Shown: positions 1 through 8,418, counted from the first letter of the stretch. The stretch is 64,000 nucleotides of DNA from an uncultured Collinsella sp. (GCA_902490405.1 CABUDS010000003.1:44206-108205); one strand, 5' to 3'. Notes: generated by a model from the sequence alone, not told the origin. Program-made: numbers and translations.

Positions 1-1
1 G

Positions 2-772
2 GGCACACTGCGCCATTACGAACAGATGGGGCTATTGGAGCCGGCATATGTCGATCCGACGAGTGGGTACCGCTACTACGGATCCCGGCAGCTCTCCACC
101 CTCAACACCATCGGCAACCTGCGTGTTCTCGACTTGCCGTTGGCGCAAATTCGCGAGTTTGTCACTACGCGCGATGTGGATTTGATGCAACGGCAACTGA
201 CCAAGCAACAGGAGCTAATTGAGCACAAGCGGCGTGAGCTGGAGCGCATGTCGCGCAAGATTGACCAGCGGCTTGCCTTGCTTCATGGCGCTTTGAATGC
301 CGATCTCGACACCATTAGCGAAACCGAGGAACCCGAACTTCGCTGCGCCACGCTGCACGAGCGCGTCAATCCCACCGACGCCTATTCGCTGGGATGGCAT
401 ATCCGCCAGCTTCAGCAGGGGCAGCACGAAACCTTTGCCTATCTGGGCAATCTGGGTGTGGGCATCGCGCCCGAACGCCTGGCCGCCGGTGACTTTGATG
501 GCTACGACGAGGTCTTTCTGCTGCTCGATGACACCGATGATTACTTGGGTGACGTTGAGACGCGACCTGCCGCGCACTGCCTGACCATAAGCTTCCGCGG
601 CACGCACGGGCAAGCAGCCCCACGCTACGAGCAACTGCTGAGCTACATGCACGAACACAACCTGACGCCCGCCGGCCCCTCGCGCGAGATCGCCCTTATC
701 GATGACATCATCAGCGACGATCCAGAGACCTACGTGACGCAGATCACGGTGCCCGTTTCCCCAGCAAAGTAA
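2..772 (+). CDS. MerR-family transcriptional regulator, 5' end cut by window
   Basis: The reading frame is already open at base 2 (G-T-L-R-H-Y-E-Q-M-G), so the true start and the first part of the helix-turn-helix lie before the window. The visible N-terminus matches a MerR winged helix (LRHYEQMGLL, then GYRYYGSRQL), followed by a dimerisation helix rich in R, E, K and Q around residues 55-95. The C-terminal half (about 150 residues) resembles the GyrI-like effector-binding domain of BmrR-type multidrug sensors. It is probably a ligand-responsive activator; the ligand cannot be read from the sequence and no target gene lies beside it here. It ends at a strong hairpin and converges on ligA. 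Confidence 0.82.
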   Translation, partial: GTLRHYEQMGLLEPAYVDPTSGYRYYGSRQLSTLNTIGNLRVLDLPLAQIREFVTTRDVDLMQRQLTKQQELIEHKRRELERMSRKIDQRLALLHGALNADLDTISETEEPELRCATLHERVNPTDAYSLGWHIRQLQQGQHETFAYLGNLGVGIAPERLAAGDFDGYDEVFLLLDDTDDYLGDVETRPAAHCLTISFRGTHGQAAPRYEQLLSYMHEHNLTPAGPSREIALIDDIISDDPETYVTQITVPVSPAK

Positions 773-810
773 GAACCGCCCGGAAGGCATCGTGCTTCCG
801 GGCGGTTCTT
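771..810. terminator. Terminator between MerR gene and ligA
   Basis: A perfect 16-bp stem (771-786 with 795-810) with an 8-base loop begins at the MerR stop codon. On the plus strand it is followed by TTCTTCAATTT. It sits between convergent genes and may serve both. Confidence 0.85.
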
Positions 811-829
811 CAATTTGGCCATCGATGCC

Positions 830-3058
830 TTACGCCTCTGGCACCTGACCAGTAGCCAAGATCTGCTCGAGCGCATCCTCGTCCAGTACGGGCACACCCA
901 ACTGCTCGGCCTTGGTGAGCTTGGAGCCCGCTTTGGGGCCGGCGACCAGATAGCTCGTCTTCTTTGACACGCTGCCCGAAACCTTGGCGCCGAGCACCTT
1001 GAGCGCCGCGCCCGCCTCGTCGCGCGTGCGGTTGACGAGCGTGCCGGTGAGCACGAAGGTCAGACCCGCAAGCGGCTGTGCGTCGGCGAGCTCGCCCGCC
1101 ACGCCAGCTTCGGCCGCGGCTTGCGCATGAGCGGCGCCCAAGTCGACCTCGAGCGAAAGGCCCGCTTGGCGCAGACGTTCCAGCACGGCAAGGTTCTCGG
1201 GCACGGCCAGGAACTGCTTGACGCTCGCCGCAATCTTGGGACCGATACCCTCACACTCGGCGATGTCCTCTTCGCTCGCCAAGATGAGCTTGTCGATCGA
1301 CAGGAATCGCTCGGCGATGACCTCGCCCACGCTCTTGCCCACATGGCGGATGCCCAGGGCAAACAGCACGCGACCGAGCGGCTGGCTCTTGGACTTATTG
1401 AGCTCGGCGATGATTTTCTCGGCCGTCTTGAGACCCACCGGGATGGGGTCGCCCTTCTTGACGCCCTTTTTGCTGTTGGAGCTGGCATAGGTGCGTCCCG
1501 TGTCCAGGCCTGCGATGTCGTCGACCGTGAGCTGGTAGAAGTCTGCGACATCGTGGATCAGGCCGGCGGCGATCATCTTGTCGACGATCTCGTCGCCCAG
1601 GCCGTCGACGTCCATGCAGCCGCGGCTCACCCAATGGAGCAGACGCTCCTTGAGCTGTGCGGGGCAGTCGATCGATACGCAGCGGTAGGCCACCTCGCCA
1701 TCCTCGTGGACCACGGGGCTGCCGCACACGGGACAGACCTCGGGCATCTGCCAGTCAACGCTGTCGGCCGGGCGCTTGTCGAGCACGGGGCCCACGACCT
1801 CAGGGATTACGTCGCCCGCCTTGTGCACGATGATGGTGTCACCCTCGCGCACGTTTTTGCGGCGGATCTCGTCGATGTTGTGCAGCGTGGCGCGCGCGAT
1901 AGTGGAGCCGGCAACCGTCACCGGGTCGAACTCGGCGACCGGCGTGAGCACACCGGTGCGGCCCACCTGGATGCGAATCTCGCGCAGGACGGTCTGCTTT
2001 TCCTCGGGCGGGAACTTAAAGGCGATGGCCCAGCGCGGTGCGCGAGCGGTAAAGCCCAGGTCGAGCTGCTGCTGGAAGCTGTCGACCTTTACGACCACGC
2101 CGTCGATGTCGTAGTCCAAGTCGCCGCGATGCTCGAGGGCCTGGGCGCAGAACTCGTGGACCTCGGCCGGCGTGGCGCAGCGGGCCACGTTGGGGTTGAC
2201 GCTAAAACCGGCGCTGCGCAGCCAGTCGAGAAATTCGCGCTGGCTGTGGACGTGCAGCGGATCGGTATCGGCGATGGCGTAGATAAAGGTGGCAAGATCG
2301 CGGCGCGCCGTGACCTTGGGGTCTTTTTGGCGCAGGGATCCTGCAGCGGCGTTGCGCGGGTTGGCAAAGGGGTCGCGACCCTCGGCATCGGCCTCTTCAT
2401 TCAGACGCACAAAACTGCCCTTGGGCATATAGACCTCGCCGCGCACTTCGATGGTGCGCTCGCGGTCGGCGCCCATGTGGGCGAGCGCCGGCTCGGACAG
2501 GTGCATGGGCACATCCTTGATGGTGCGCACGTTGAGCGATACATCCTCGCCCGTGGTGCCGTCGCCGCGCGTGGCGGCGCGTACGAAGGTGCCGTTTTGG
2601 TAGGTAAGGGCCACGCCCAGGCCGTCGATCTTGAGCTCGCAGGTATAGGTGACGCTGCCGGCACCGAGCGCATCCTCGGCGCGCTGGAGCCAGGCGTCGA
2701 GTTCGTCTAGATCCATGGCATCGTCCATGGAATACATGCGCGCCATGTGGGTGACCGGCGTAAACTGCTCGCTCACATAGCCGCCCACGCGCTGAGTATA
2801 GCTGTCGGGTGTTACCAAATCGGGGTAGGTCGCCTCGATCTGCTGGAGCTCAACGAGCAGTTTGTCAAAGACGGCGTCCGTGATCTCGGGCGCGTCGAGC
2901 ATGTAGTAGCGATATGCGTGGTAATCGAGCTCGTGGCGCAACTCAGCCGCGCGCGCGGCGGCCTGGGCATGGACGTCGGCCGGTGCAGCGGCATCCGCGC
3001 TCGCGGGCGTTTCGGTATCGATGTCCACGCCGTCACCAAACAGGCTCGATTGCTCCAT
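830..3058 (-). CDS. ligA: NAD-dependent DNA ligase LigA
   Basis: Seals nicks in duplex DNA using NAD+, in replication and repair. The protein is 742 residues when started at the ATG at 3058, which has AGGAGT six bases upstream; the open frame extends 15 codons further but that start has no ribosome binding site. In order: the Ia domain, an adenylation domain with the catalytic KIDG motif (Lys about 143), an OB fold, a four-Cys zinc finger (CPVCG ... C ... C), helix-hairpin-helix repeats, and a C-terminal BRCT domain (VLTGTL ... SYLVAG). It is longer than the usual 670 residues because of an acidic/Ala-rich N-terminal extension of about 30 residues and an Ala-rich linker before BRCT. It stands alone between convergent MerR and the HtrA unit. 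Confidence 0.97.
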   Translation of the reverse strand: MEQSSLFGDGVDIDTETPASADAAAPADVHAQAAARAAELRHELDYHAYRYYMLDAPEITDAVFDKLLVELQQIEATYPDLVTPDSYTQRVGGYVSEQFTPVTHMARMYSMDDAMDLDELDAWLQRAEDALGAGSVTYTCELKIDGLGVALTYQNGTFVRAATRGDGTTGEDVSLNVRTIKDVPMHLSEPALAHMGADRERTIEVRGEVYMPKGSFVRLNEEADAEGRDPFANPRNAAAGSLRQKDPKVTARRDLATFIYAIADTDPLHVHSQREFLDWLRSAGFSVNPNVARCATPAEVHEFCAQALEHRGDLDYDIDGVVVKVDSFQQQLDLGFTARAPRWAIAFKFPPEEKQTVLREIRIQVGRTGVLTPVAEFDPVTVAGSTIARATLHNIDEIRRKNVREGDTIIVHKAGDVIPEVVGPVLDKRPADSVDWQMPEVCPVCGSPVVHEDGEVAYRCVSIDCPAQLKERLLHWVSRGCMDVDGLGDEIVDKMIAAGLIHDVADFYQLTVDDIAGLDTGRTYASSNSKKGVKKGDPIPVGLKTAEKIIAELNKSKSQPLGRVLFALGIRHVGKSVGEVIAERFLSIDKLILASEEDIAECEGIGPKIAASVKQFLAVPENLAVLERLRQAGLSLEVDLGAAHAQAAAEAGVAGELADAQPLAGLTFVLTGTLVNRTRDEAGAALKVLGAKVSGSVSKKTSYLVAGPKAGSKLTKAEQLGVPVLDEDALEQILATGQVPEA

Positions 3059-3205
3059 AGCGGCACTCCTTCGCTCGATTTCAAACGGATACAAGAGTAC
3101 CACCGGTCACCATGGCGCCGAATAACCCTTTCGAACCGCACCGAATCGGCAGCCGCCAGACTGGGGTGGATCGCGCGATTAAACCATGCCCTTGCCGTTT
3201 CTAAA

Positions 3206-3236
3206 TGATCCGTTTTCCTCCGTCTCCAAGGGATCA
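3206..3236. repeat. Short intergenic repeat with TGATCC/GGATCA ends
   Basis: The inner part CTCCGTCTCCAAGGGATCAT recurs almost exactly at 59939-59957 (CTCCGTCCCCAAGGGATCAT). The ends TGATCC and GGATCA are inverted. It lies between ligA and the htrA terminator. Confidence 0.5.
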
Positions 3237-3240
3237 TCGA

Positions 3241-3280
3241 GAAAAGAGGGGCTGTCCCGCGCTGGCGGAACAGCCCCTCT
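3241..3280 (-). terminator. Terminator of the htrA gene
   Basis: On the minus strand an 11-bp GC-rich stem (3270-3280 with 3245-3255) is followed by TTTTCTCG, 27 bases after the htrA stop. Confidence 0.85.
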
Positions 3281-3306
3281 GGCTTCGATATGTGCGATAC
3301 AGCTCG

Positions 3307-4767
3307 TTAGAAACCCTGGCCGTAGCCCTGGCCCTGGCCCTGCTGGCCGAGCAGCTCCTCCAGGTACTGGCGCAGCTGCTCATCGGTAATACCGCCGTTG
3401 CCAGTGTCGGTTGCGCTGTCGTTCTGCTGCTGGTTCTGCAGCTCCTCGTCGGAGCCCAGCTCGACGGTGACCTTCTTCTCTTCCTTGCCGCGCATGAGCG
3501 TGATCTCGACCTTCTCGCCCACCTCGTGGCTGCGCAGCGCGATGATCAGGCCGTCGGCGCTCGAAATCTCATCGTCGCCCAGCTTGGTGATGACGTCGCC
3601 CTCCTGAATGCCGGCCTTGGCGGCAGGACCATCCTCAACGACGCTCGCCACATACGCGCCGCTATCGGTGCTCAACTTGTTGGTGCGGGCGTTAAGCGCA
3701 TTGACGCTCGAAAGCGTAGCGCCCATGTACGGATGCACCGGCGTCTTACCGTCGATGATCTGGTCGGCAATGTTCTTGGCGTAGTTAACCGGAATGGCAA
3801 AACCCACGCCCGAGCTGGAGCCCGAGTAGCTCTCGATAAGCGAGTTGATACCCACAAGCTCACCGTTGTCGTTGACGAGCGCACCGCCGGAGTTGCCCGG
3901 GTTGATGGCGGCATCGGTCTGGATCATGTTGGCATAGATGGTGTTACCGTTGGTAGAGCTCATGGCCGTTGAGCGATACAGCGCCGACACAATGCCCGTG
4001 GAGACAGACTGCTCGTTGCCGAACGGCGAGCCGATCGCCATAACCCACTCGCCCACGTTGAGCTTGGAGGAATCGCCGATCTCGATCGGGGTGAGCTTGG
4101 AGGCGTCGGCGTCCTTGAGCTTGATGACGGCCAGGTCGCTCGAGGCATCGTTGCCCACGAACTCGGCCTCGTAGGTGGTGCCGTCGTCCATGGTCACCAC
4201 GTACTGGTCATAGCCATCGACCACATGGTTGTTGGTGAGGATATGGCCCTCGGTATCGAGCACAACGCCCGAACCGACGCTGCCCGAGTTGTCCGACTCG
4301 TCGGCAGACTGCGAAAGCGAGCCATTCTGGCTGCCGCTCGAAGTGGCGGTAATGGAAACCACGGAGGGCAGGGCCTTGGCAGAAACGGCCTCGGCCAGCG
4401 TGGTGTCCTCGGAGTCGATCGTGATCTTTTGCGTCGACGAACCCGAAGCGCCCGCCGTCACGGCATTCTTGCCGCCACCGATATCGAGCGTGCCACTCAT
4501 AATGAGCGCGATGACCAGCAGGGCACCACATGCGCAGCCGGCAAGCGCTGTGATAAAGATCGGTAGCTTTTTGGTCTTGGTCTTGACCACCGTGTGCTTG
4601 TTCACGACCTGTTGGCCGCCCAGCGGCTTGCCGGTCTGCGTATCGTAGGCCTGCACGTAGGGAATGTTGCTGTCGGCAGGCGTCGACTCCACCTGCACGC
4701 GCGGCTGCTGCTGAGTCTCGCCGGCGTTGCCCGCATCCTGGGGACGCTGGGAATCGTTCTCGCTCAT
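3307..4767 (-). CDS. HtrA/DegP-type trypsin-like serine protease with PDZ domain
   Basis: A membrane-anchored envelope protease of the S1C family, expected to degrade or refold damaged extracytoplasmic proteins. Start chosen at 4767 (GAAAGGA upstream), giving 486 residues; the frame is open 13 codons further without a good binding site. Residues 1-65 are a hydrophilic cytoplasmic segment, 68-90 one membrane helix, and then a protease domain with the full triad: His181 (NNHVVDG), Asp211 (SSDLAVIKL) and Ser293 (GNSGGAL). A single PDZ domain lies at about 365-455. The tail is Gln/Gly-rich and low complexity. The architecture matches actinobacterial and Firmicutes HtrA rather than periplasmic DegP with two PDZ domains. 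Confidence 0.93.
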   Translation of the reverse strand: MSENDSQRPQDAGNAGETQQQPRVQVESTPADSNIPYVQAYDTQTGKPLGGQQVVNKHTVVKTKTKKLPIFITALAGCACGALLVIALIMSGTLDIGGGKNAVTAGASGSSTQKITIDSEDTTLAEAVSAKALPSVVSITATSSGSQNGSLSQSADESDNSGSVGSGVVLDTEGHILTNNHVVDGYDQYVVTMDDGTTYEAEFVGNDASSDLAVIKLKDADASKLTPIEIGDSSKLNVGEWVMAIGSPFGNEQSVSTGIVSALYRSTAMSSTNGNTIYANMIQTDAAINPGNSGGALVNDNGELVGINSLIESYSGSSSGVGFAIPVNYAKNIADQIIDGKTPVHPYMGATLSSVNALNARTNKLSTDSGAYVASVVEDGPAAKAGIQEGDVITKLGDDEISSADGLIIALRSHEVGEKVEITLMRGKEEKKVTVELGSDEELQNQQQNDSATDTGNGGITDEQLRQYLEELLGQQGQGQGYGQGF

Positions 4768-4796
4768 GGCTGCGATCCTTTCGTCAAATAACCAAA

Positions 4797-4820
4797 GGCC
4801 CGCCAAACACGTGGCGGGCC
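4797..4820 (-). promoter_or_regulatory. Hairpin in the htrA leader
   Basis: A perfect 8-bp stem GGCCCGCC/GGCGGGCC with an 8-base loop lies 30 bases before the htrA start and is followed by TTTGGTTATTTG. It looks like a terminator placed inside the leader, so it may be an attenuator or the end of an upstream transcript. Confidence 0.45.
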
Positions 4821-4938
4821 ATCATTGTTCACGTTGAGTTGTACCCCAATATGCAGGCGTACGTGTACGAGAACGCAATCTTTTAGGAAGGCTTAAGTTC
4901 TGCTGCAAACTCGAAAGGAGCCCGCACCTGCGTCAAAA

Positions 4939-4971
4939 CCACCACAAAGGTGTCTGTCCCCTTTGTGGTGG
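4939..4971 (-). terminator. Terminator of the glnA operon, built from a repeat
   Basis: On the minus strand a perfect 12-bp stem (CCACCACAAAGG) with loop GGACAGACA is followed by TTTTGACG. It starts four bases after the response-regulator stop codon. The GGGGACAG core recurs behind the HPr gene. Confidence 0.8.
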
Positions 4972-4975
4972 AAAT

Positions 4976-5638
4976 CTAGTCCTTAAACAGATATCCCACG
5001 CCGCGGACGGTGGTGATGTGTGCCGCGATCTGCGGGCCCACCTTGGAGCGGATGCGTCGAATGTGCACGTCGACGGTGCGCGTGCCGCCGCAGTACTCAA
5101 AGCCCCACACGCGGTGCAGCAGCACCTCGCGGCTGTAGGCGCGATTGGGATGCGTCGCCAAAAAGCTCAGCAGCGAGTACTCCATCAGCGTCAGGTCAAT
5201 GGGCTCGTTATCGAGTGTCACCTGGTAGGTAGCCAGATTAATCTCGAGGTTATCGATGTTGAGCACATCGTCGGCGGTGACGGTCTCCTCCTCGCCCATC
5301 AGGCGCTGCGCGCGAGCCTTGAGCTCGTTGGGCGTCGCCGTGGGGCACACAAAGTCGGCATGCGCGTGATTCGGCAGGCGCAGGGTACCGAGCGCCTCAT
5401 CGTCGACGATCACCAGCATGGGGACACCGCCGCGATCGTCAAGCCACTTGGCAATCTGATCGATGCGGTCGCTGCGGATGCCGTCGGAATCGAGGATCAG
5501 CAGGTCAAAGTCGTGCGCCGCAGTCGGCGAATCGGGGGTTGCCAGGCTCACCTCGACACCCAGGGTGGTCGTCAAGCTGCGGGCAAACTCGTGGAAGCGC
5601 GTCGTGCGCGCCATGAACAGGGCACTCTTATCGGACAT
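4976..5638 (-). CDS. OmpR-family response regulator, GlnR-like, downstream of glnA
   Basis: A 220-residue transcription factor with an atypical N-terminal receiver domain (an acidic LLILDSDG strand but no clear acidic pocket) and a C-terminal winged helix of the OmpR/PhoB class (about 120-218, LLHRVWGFEYCGGTRTVDVHI split over the recognition region). The GGTRTVDVH(I/V)RR(I/L)R(S/A)K block is what I recall from actinobacterial GlnR, an orphan regulator of nitrogen assimilation. It lies 50 bp after glnA on the same strand, no sensor kinase is adjacent, and GGAGG precedes the chosen start (the frame is open 28 codons further without one). A role in glnA control is inferred from sequence style and position; a different OmpR-type regulator is possible. 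Confidence 0.75.
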   Translation of the reverse strand: MSDKSALFMARTTRFHEFARSLTTTLGVEVSLATPDSPTAAHDFDLLILDSDGIRSDRIDQIAKWLDDRGGVPMLVIVDDEALGTLRLPNHAHADFVCPTATPNELKARAQRLMGEEETVTADDVLNIDNLEINLATYQVTLDNEPIDLTLMEYSLLSFLATHPNRAYSREVLLHRVWGFEYCGGTRTVDVHIRRIRSKVGPQIAAHITTVRGVGYLFKD

Positions 5639-5688
5639 ATCGGCCTCCAAAGAAATGAGCTCAATCGTACTGAAACAAGCCAGCGCGA

Positions 5689-7026
5689 TTAGGAGTTCGC
5701 CAGGTAGTGCTTGATCTCCCACTCGGTGATCGTGGACTCAAACTTATGCCACTCGTCGCGCTTCTTTTTGAGGAAGAAGCTGTGGATGTGCTCGCCGAGG
5801 GCATCCTTCATAAACTGCGAGTCCTCAAAGACGTCGAGCGCCTCTTTGAGCGAGCGCGGCAGCGGCGTGTAGCCGGCCTCGACCATCTGACGGTCGGTGA
5901 GCTTGAGCGTCTCGGCCGTGGCCTCGGGCGGGAGCTCCAGCTTGCGCTCGATGCCGTCCAGACCAGCCGCCAGCGTGACGGCGTTGACCAGGTACGGGTT
6001 GGCCATGGGGTCGGGGCTACGAAGCTCGATGCGCGTGGACAGCTGCTTGCCGGGCTTGTAGACCGGGATGCGGACCATGCTCGCGCGGTTGCGCAGGCCC
6101 CACGTGGCGTACTGCGGCACGGAGTCGCCGCCCGTGGTGATGCGCTTGTACGAGTTGACCGTGGGGTTGGTGATGGCGCTGATCTCGCGGGCATGCGCCA
6201 GAATGCCGGCCATATAGTGCTTGGCGATTTCGGAGAGATGGTACTTCTCGTCGTCCTCGCCCCAAAACACGTTGTTGCCGTCGTGGTCGAATAGCGACTG
6301 GCACAGGAACATAGCGCTGCCATCCTCGCCCGCCAACGGCTTGGGCATAAAGGAGGCGTGGCAACCGCTCTCGTAGGCCTGCTGCTTAATGATGAGTTTG
6401 GCCGTGGTGATGGCGTCGGACATGCTCAGGGCCTCGGCGTGGCGCAGGCTCATACCGTGCTGCGAGCGGCCGGCGGCGTGGAAGGTGTACTCCACGGGCA
6501 CGGACATCTTCTCGAGCGTGAGGACCGTGTTGCGACGCAGGTCGCGGGCGGCATCGCTCACCGAAAGATCGAAGTAGCCCACGTTGTCGAGCGGCTCGGG
6601 GGTGTGCTCGTCGGGGAAGTAGTAATACTCCAGCTCGGCACCCACGTTGAGCAGATAGCCAGCCTTCTCGGCCTTGCGGAACATGCGGCGCAAGGCATCA
6701 CGCGGGTCGCCGGCAAACGGCTTGCGATCGGGAGTACACACGTCGCAGAACACGCGCGCGACGCCGTTGTGGCTCGGACGCCACGGCAAAATCTGGAAGG
6801 TCGAAGCATCGGGGAACGCCAGCATGTCGGCTTCCTCGGGCGTGGCAAAGCCCTCGATGGCGGAGCCGTCAAAGCCAATACCCTCCTCAAAAGCGACCTC
6901 GAGGTCCTCGGGGCTAATGGCAAAGTTCTTGAGGCGGCCGAGAATGTCGACAAACCACAGACGCACAAAGCGGATGTCACGCTGCTCTACGGAGCGGAGT
7001 ACGTAATCGATGTTCTGCTGGTTCAT
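5689..7026 (-). CDS. glnA: Glutamine synthetase type I (alpha subgroup)
   Basis: Makes glutamine from glutamate, ammonia and ATP in the cytoplasm. It is 445 residues, the length of the GSI-alpha group rather than the 470 of GSI-beta. An N-terminal beta-grasp domain contains the GFDGSAIEGF loop, followed by the catalytic domain with metal-binding Glu residues (LEYYYFPDEH, NSYKRI, ELRSPDPMANPY). I see no Tyr adenylylation loop of the NLYDLP type near the C-terminus, where the protein reads LTDRQMVEAGYTPLP, so control is probably by feedback and at transcription. GGGGAG precedes the ATG. It forms an operon with the GlnR-like regulator. Confidence 0.97.
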   Translation of the reverse strand: MNQQNIDYVLRSVEQRDIRFVRLWFVDILGRLKNFAISPEDLEVAFEEGIGFDGSAIEGFATPEEADMLAFPDASTFQILPWRPSHNGVARVFCDVCTPDRKPFAGDPRDALRRMFRKAEKAGYLLNVGAELEYYYFPDEHTPEPLDNVGYFDLSVSDAARDLRRNTVLTLEKMSVPVEYTFHAAGRSQHGMSLRHAEALSMSDAITTAKLIIKQQAYESGCHASFMPKPLAGEDGSAMFLCQSLFDHDGNNVFWGEDDEKYHLSEIAKHYMAGILAHAREISAITNPTVNSYKRITTGGDSVPQYATWGLRNRASMVRIPVYKPGKQLSTRIELRSPDPMANPYLVNAVTLAAGLDGIERKLELPPEATAETLKLTDRQMVEAGYTPLPRSLKEALDVFEDSQFMKDALGEHIHSFFLKKKRDEWHKFESTITEWEIKHYLANS

Positions 7027-7160
7027 GTCGCTCCCCTTTCTTTCGGGCGGGTTTCGACTGGTCTATATCGCAGATACTATCGCAGAAAAATGTTTCCGCA
7101 GGGTTAAAGCGTATCAAGCGCTCAAAAAACGTGCGCGAACAGGCTGTTGCGAACGATTGG

Positions 7161-8183
7161 TTAGCGCGAGGTCGAAGCGCGGTGTTCGATGTGGCCGGGG
7201 ATCTCGATGCGCTTGGGGGCGAGCTTTGCGGCATCGCCCACCGTAGTGGTAACGACGTCGATGCGCTCGGACAGGCGCTCGACTACGCGCTCGGCAATGG
7301 TAAGGGTGTCTTGCGCGGCCGTGGTCACACCGCCAAAGAGCACGTGGTTCCAGGGATAGTCGTCAAACGTTGCGATCTTGAGACCCGCCGGCAACGAGGG
7401 CCCCAGCTGGGCCAGCGCCTCGGTCAGGCGCAGGAAAACCAAGCCGTTGACGGCAATGAGGCCGAGCTTTTTACCCGCATAGCCGCGGATGGTCTCGTCC
7501 AGGCGACTGACACCCGTGGCGCCACCGTCGGCCAAGGTGACGACCTCGCCGGCCAGGCCGCGGCGCGAGAGCTCGTCGGCAAACGCCTCGGCGCGTTCGC
7601 GACGCACGGGGCTGTCGTCGCTTGCCTCGGTGAGCAGGCACAGGCGCTCACTGCCCGCAGAGGCCAAGGCGTCTACCAGGCCGGCGACCAGCTCACGGTT
7701 GTTGGAGGTCACCAGATCGACACCGCCGGCGGCAACATCGCGGTCGAGCAGCACGACGGGCAGGCGCCCCGCAGCCGCGGCAATCGCCTCGTCATTGCCG
7801 CCACAGGTGTTGACGACCAGGCCGTCCACACCGGCATCGATAAGTCTGGTGAGCGACTCTGCTTCCTTGGCGGAATCATTGCCGCTAATGGCAGTCATAA
7901 GCGAGCAGCCGCGCGCGGCGGCGCTGGCGGAAAGCCCTTCGAGCATGGCGCTGGAGAACGGGTTAGCAATGTCGGCCAAGATCACACCGATGAGATTGGT
8001 GCGCGAGCTGCGCAAATTACGCGCGGCGGCACGCGGGCGATAGCCGGTGCGCTCGATAACCGCCGCGATGCGGGCGCGGGTTTCCTCGGTCATCTGCCCG
8101 GGGCGGTTATTGAGGTAGCGCGAGACCGTGGCCGGGCTCACGCCCGCCTCGGCGGCAATGTCCTTGATTCTCATCTGCGCCAT
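7161..8183 (-). CDS. LacI-family repressor, likely controls the divergent kdgK
   Basis: A 340-residue sugar-responsive repressor. The N-terminal LacI helix-turn-helix (MRIKDIAAEAGVSPATVSRYLNN) is followed by a hinge helix and a periplasmic-binding-protein-like sensor domain (GVILADIANPF ... ATFDDYPWNHVL). The start at 8183 is preceded by GGGG; ATG 8174 is a second option. It is divergent from kdgK, and the shared intergenic region carries two copies of CGAAACCGATTTCG or a close variant just downstream of the kdgK -10 box. The same site is found again before the YczE-type gene at 11941. I infer it represses both; the inducer is probably a KDG-pathway intermediate. Confidence 0.88.
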   Translation of the reverse strand: MAQMRIKDIAAEAGVSPATVSRYLNNRPGQMTEETRARIAAVIERTGYRPRAAARNLRSSRTNLIGVILADIANPFSSAMLEGLSASAAARGCSLMTAISGNDSAKEAESLTRLIDAGVDGLVVNTCGGNDEAIAAAAGRLPVVLLDRDVAAGGVDLVTSNNRELVAGLVDALASAGSERLCLLTEASDDSPVRRERAEAFADELSRRGLAGEVVTLADGGATGVSRLDETIRGYAGKKLGLIAVNGLVFLRLTEALAQLGPSLPAGLKIATFDDYPWNHVLFGGVTTAAQDTLTIAERVVERLSERIDVVTTTVGDAAKLAPKRIEIPGHIEHRASTSR

Positions 8184-8248
8184 AGCGCACCCCGTTTCCC
8201 AATTGTCGGCAGTCTGAGCCATTTTAGGCATTTTTTTAAAAATCTCGC

Positions 8249-8275
8249 TTGCAAAACGTTGTAGGTGAGTATACT
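8249..8275 (+). promoter_or_regulatory. kdgK promoter
   Basis: TTGCAA (8249-8254) and TATACT (8270-8275) with a 15-bp gap. The gap is short, but the same pair with the same gap precedes the YczE-type gene (11644-11670). Confidence 0.55.
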
Positions 8276-8286
8276 ACAAGTCGAAA

Positions 8287-8314
8287 CGAAACCGATTTCG
8301 TAAACCGATTTCGG
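8287..8314 (+). promoter_or_regulatory. Tandem LacI-type operators before kdgK
   Basis: CGAAACCGATTTCG (8287-8300), directly followed by TAAACCGATTTCGG (8301-8314). The half-sites are inverted around a central CG, as in LacI-family operators. They cover the expected start of transcription, consistent with repression. Confidence 0.7.
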
Positions 8315-8317
8315 CGA

Positions 8318-8375
8318 GCGTTGGCACGGAGGTGCAAAGATGCACCCTACCGTCTTGGCACCTCCGTGCCAACGC
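8318..8375 (+). ncRNA. Leader hairpin A1 with conserved loop, upstream of kdgK
   Basis: A perfect 18-bp stem (8318-8335 with 8358-8375) encloses a 22-base loop. The loop, AAGATGCACCCTACCGTCTT at its core, recurs with two changes in a second hairpin at 11701-11752, whose stem is completely different in sequence but also perfectly paired. No T-run follows, so it is not an ordinary terminator. It begins about 40 bases into the predicted transcript, right after the operators, and ends 43 bases before the kdgK start. It may be a regulatory or stabilising leader structure; the ligand or partner is unknown. Confidence 0.6.
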
Positions 8376-8418
8376 CATATCAAAGGTGAACGCACGAGCA
8401 AGAAGGAGCTGCGCGACC

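Noticed and set aside
1121..2710. Long open frame of 529 codons opposite ligA
   Set aside because: It is a shadow of GC-rich codons. It has no ribosome binding site and no recognisable family, and ligA on the other strand is complete.
7027..7160. GlnR boxes in the glnA promoter
   Set aside because: GGAAAC and GATAC strings occur but not with the spacing I know for the actinobacterial GlnR box, so I do not report a site.
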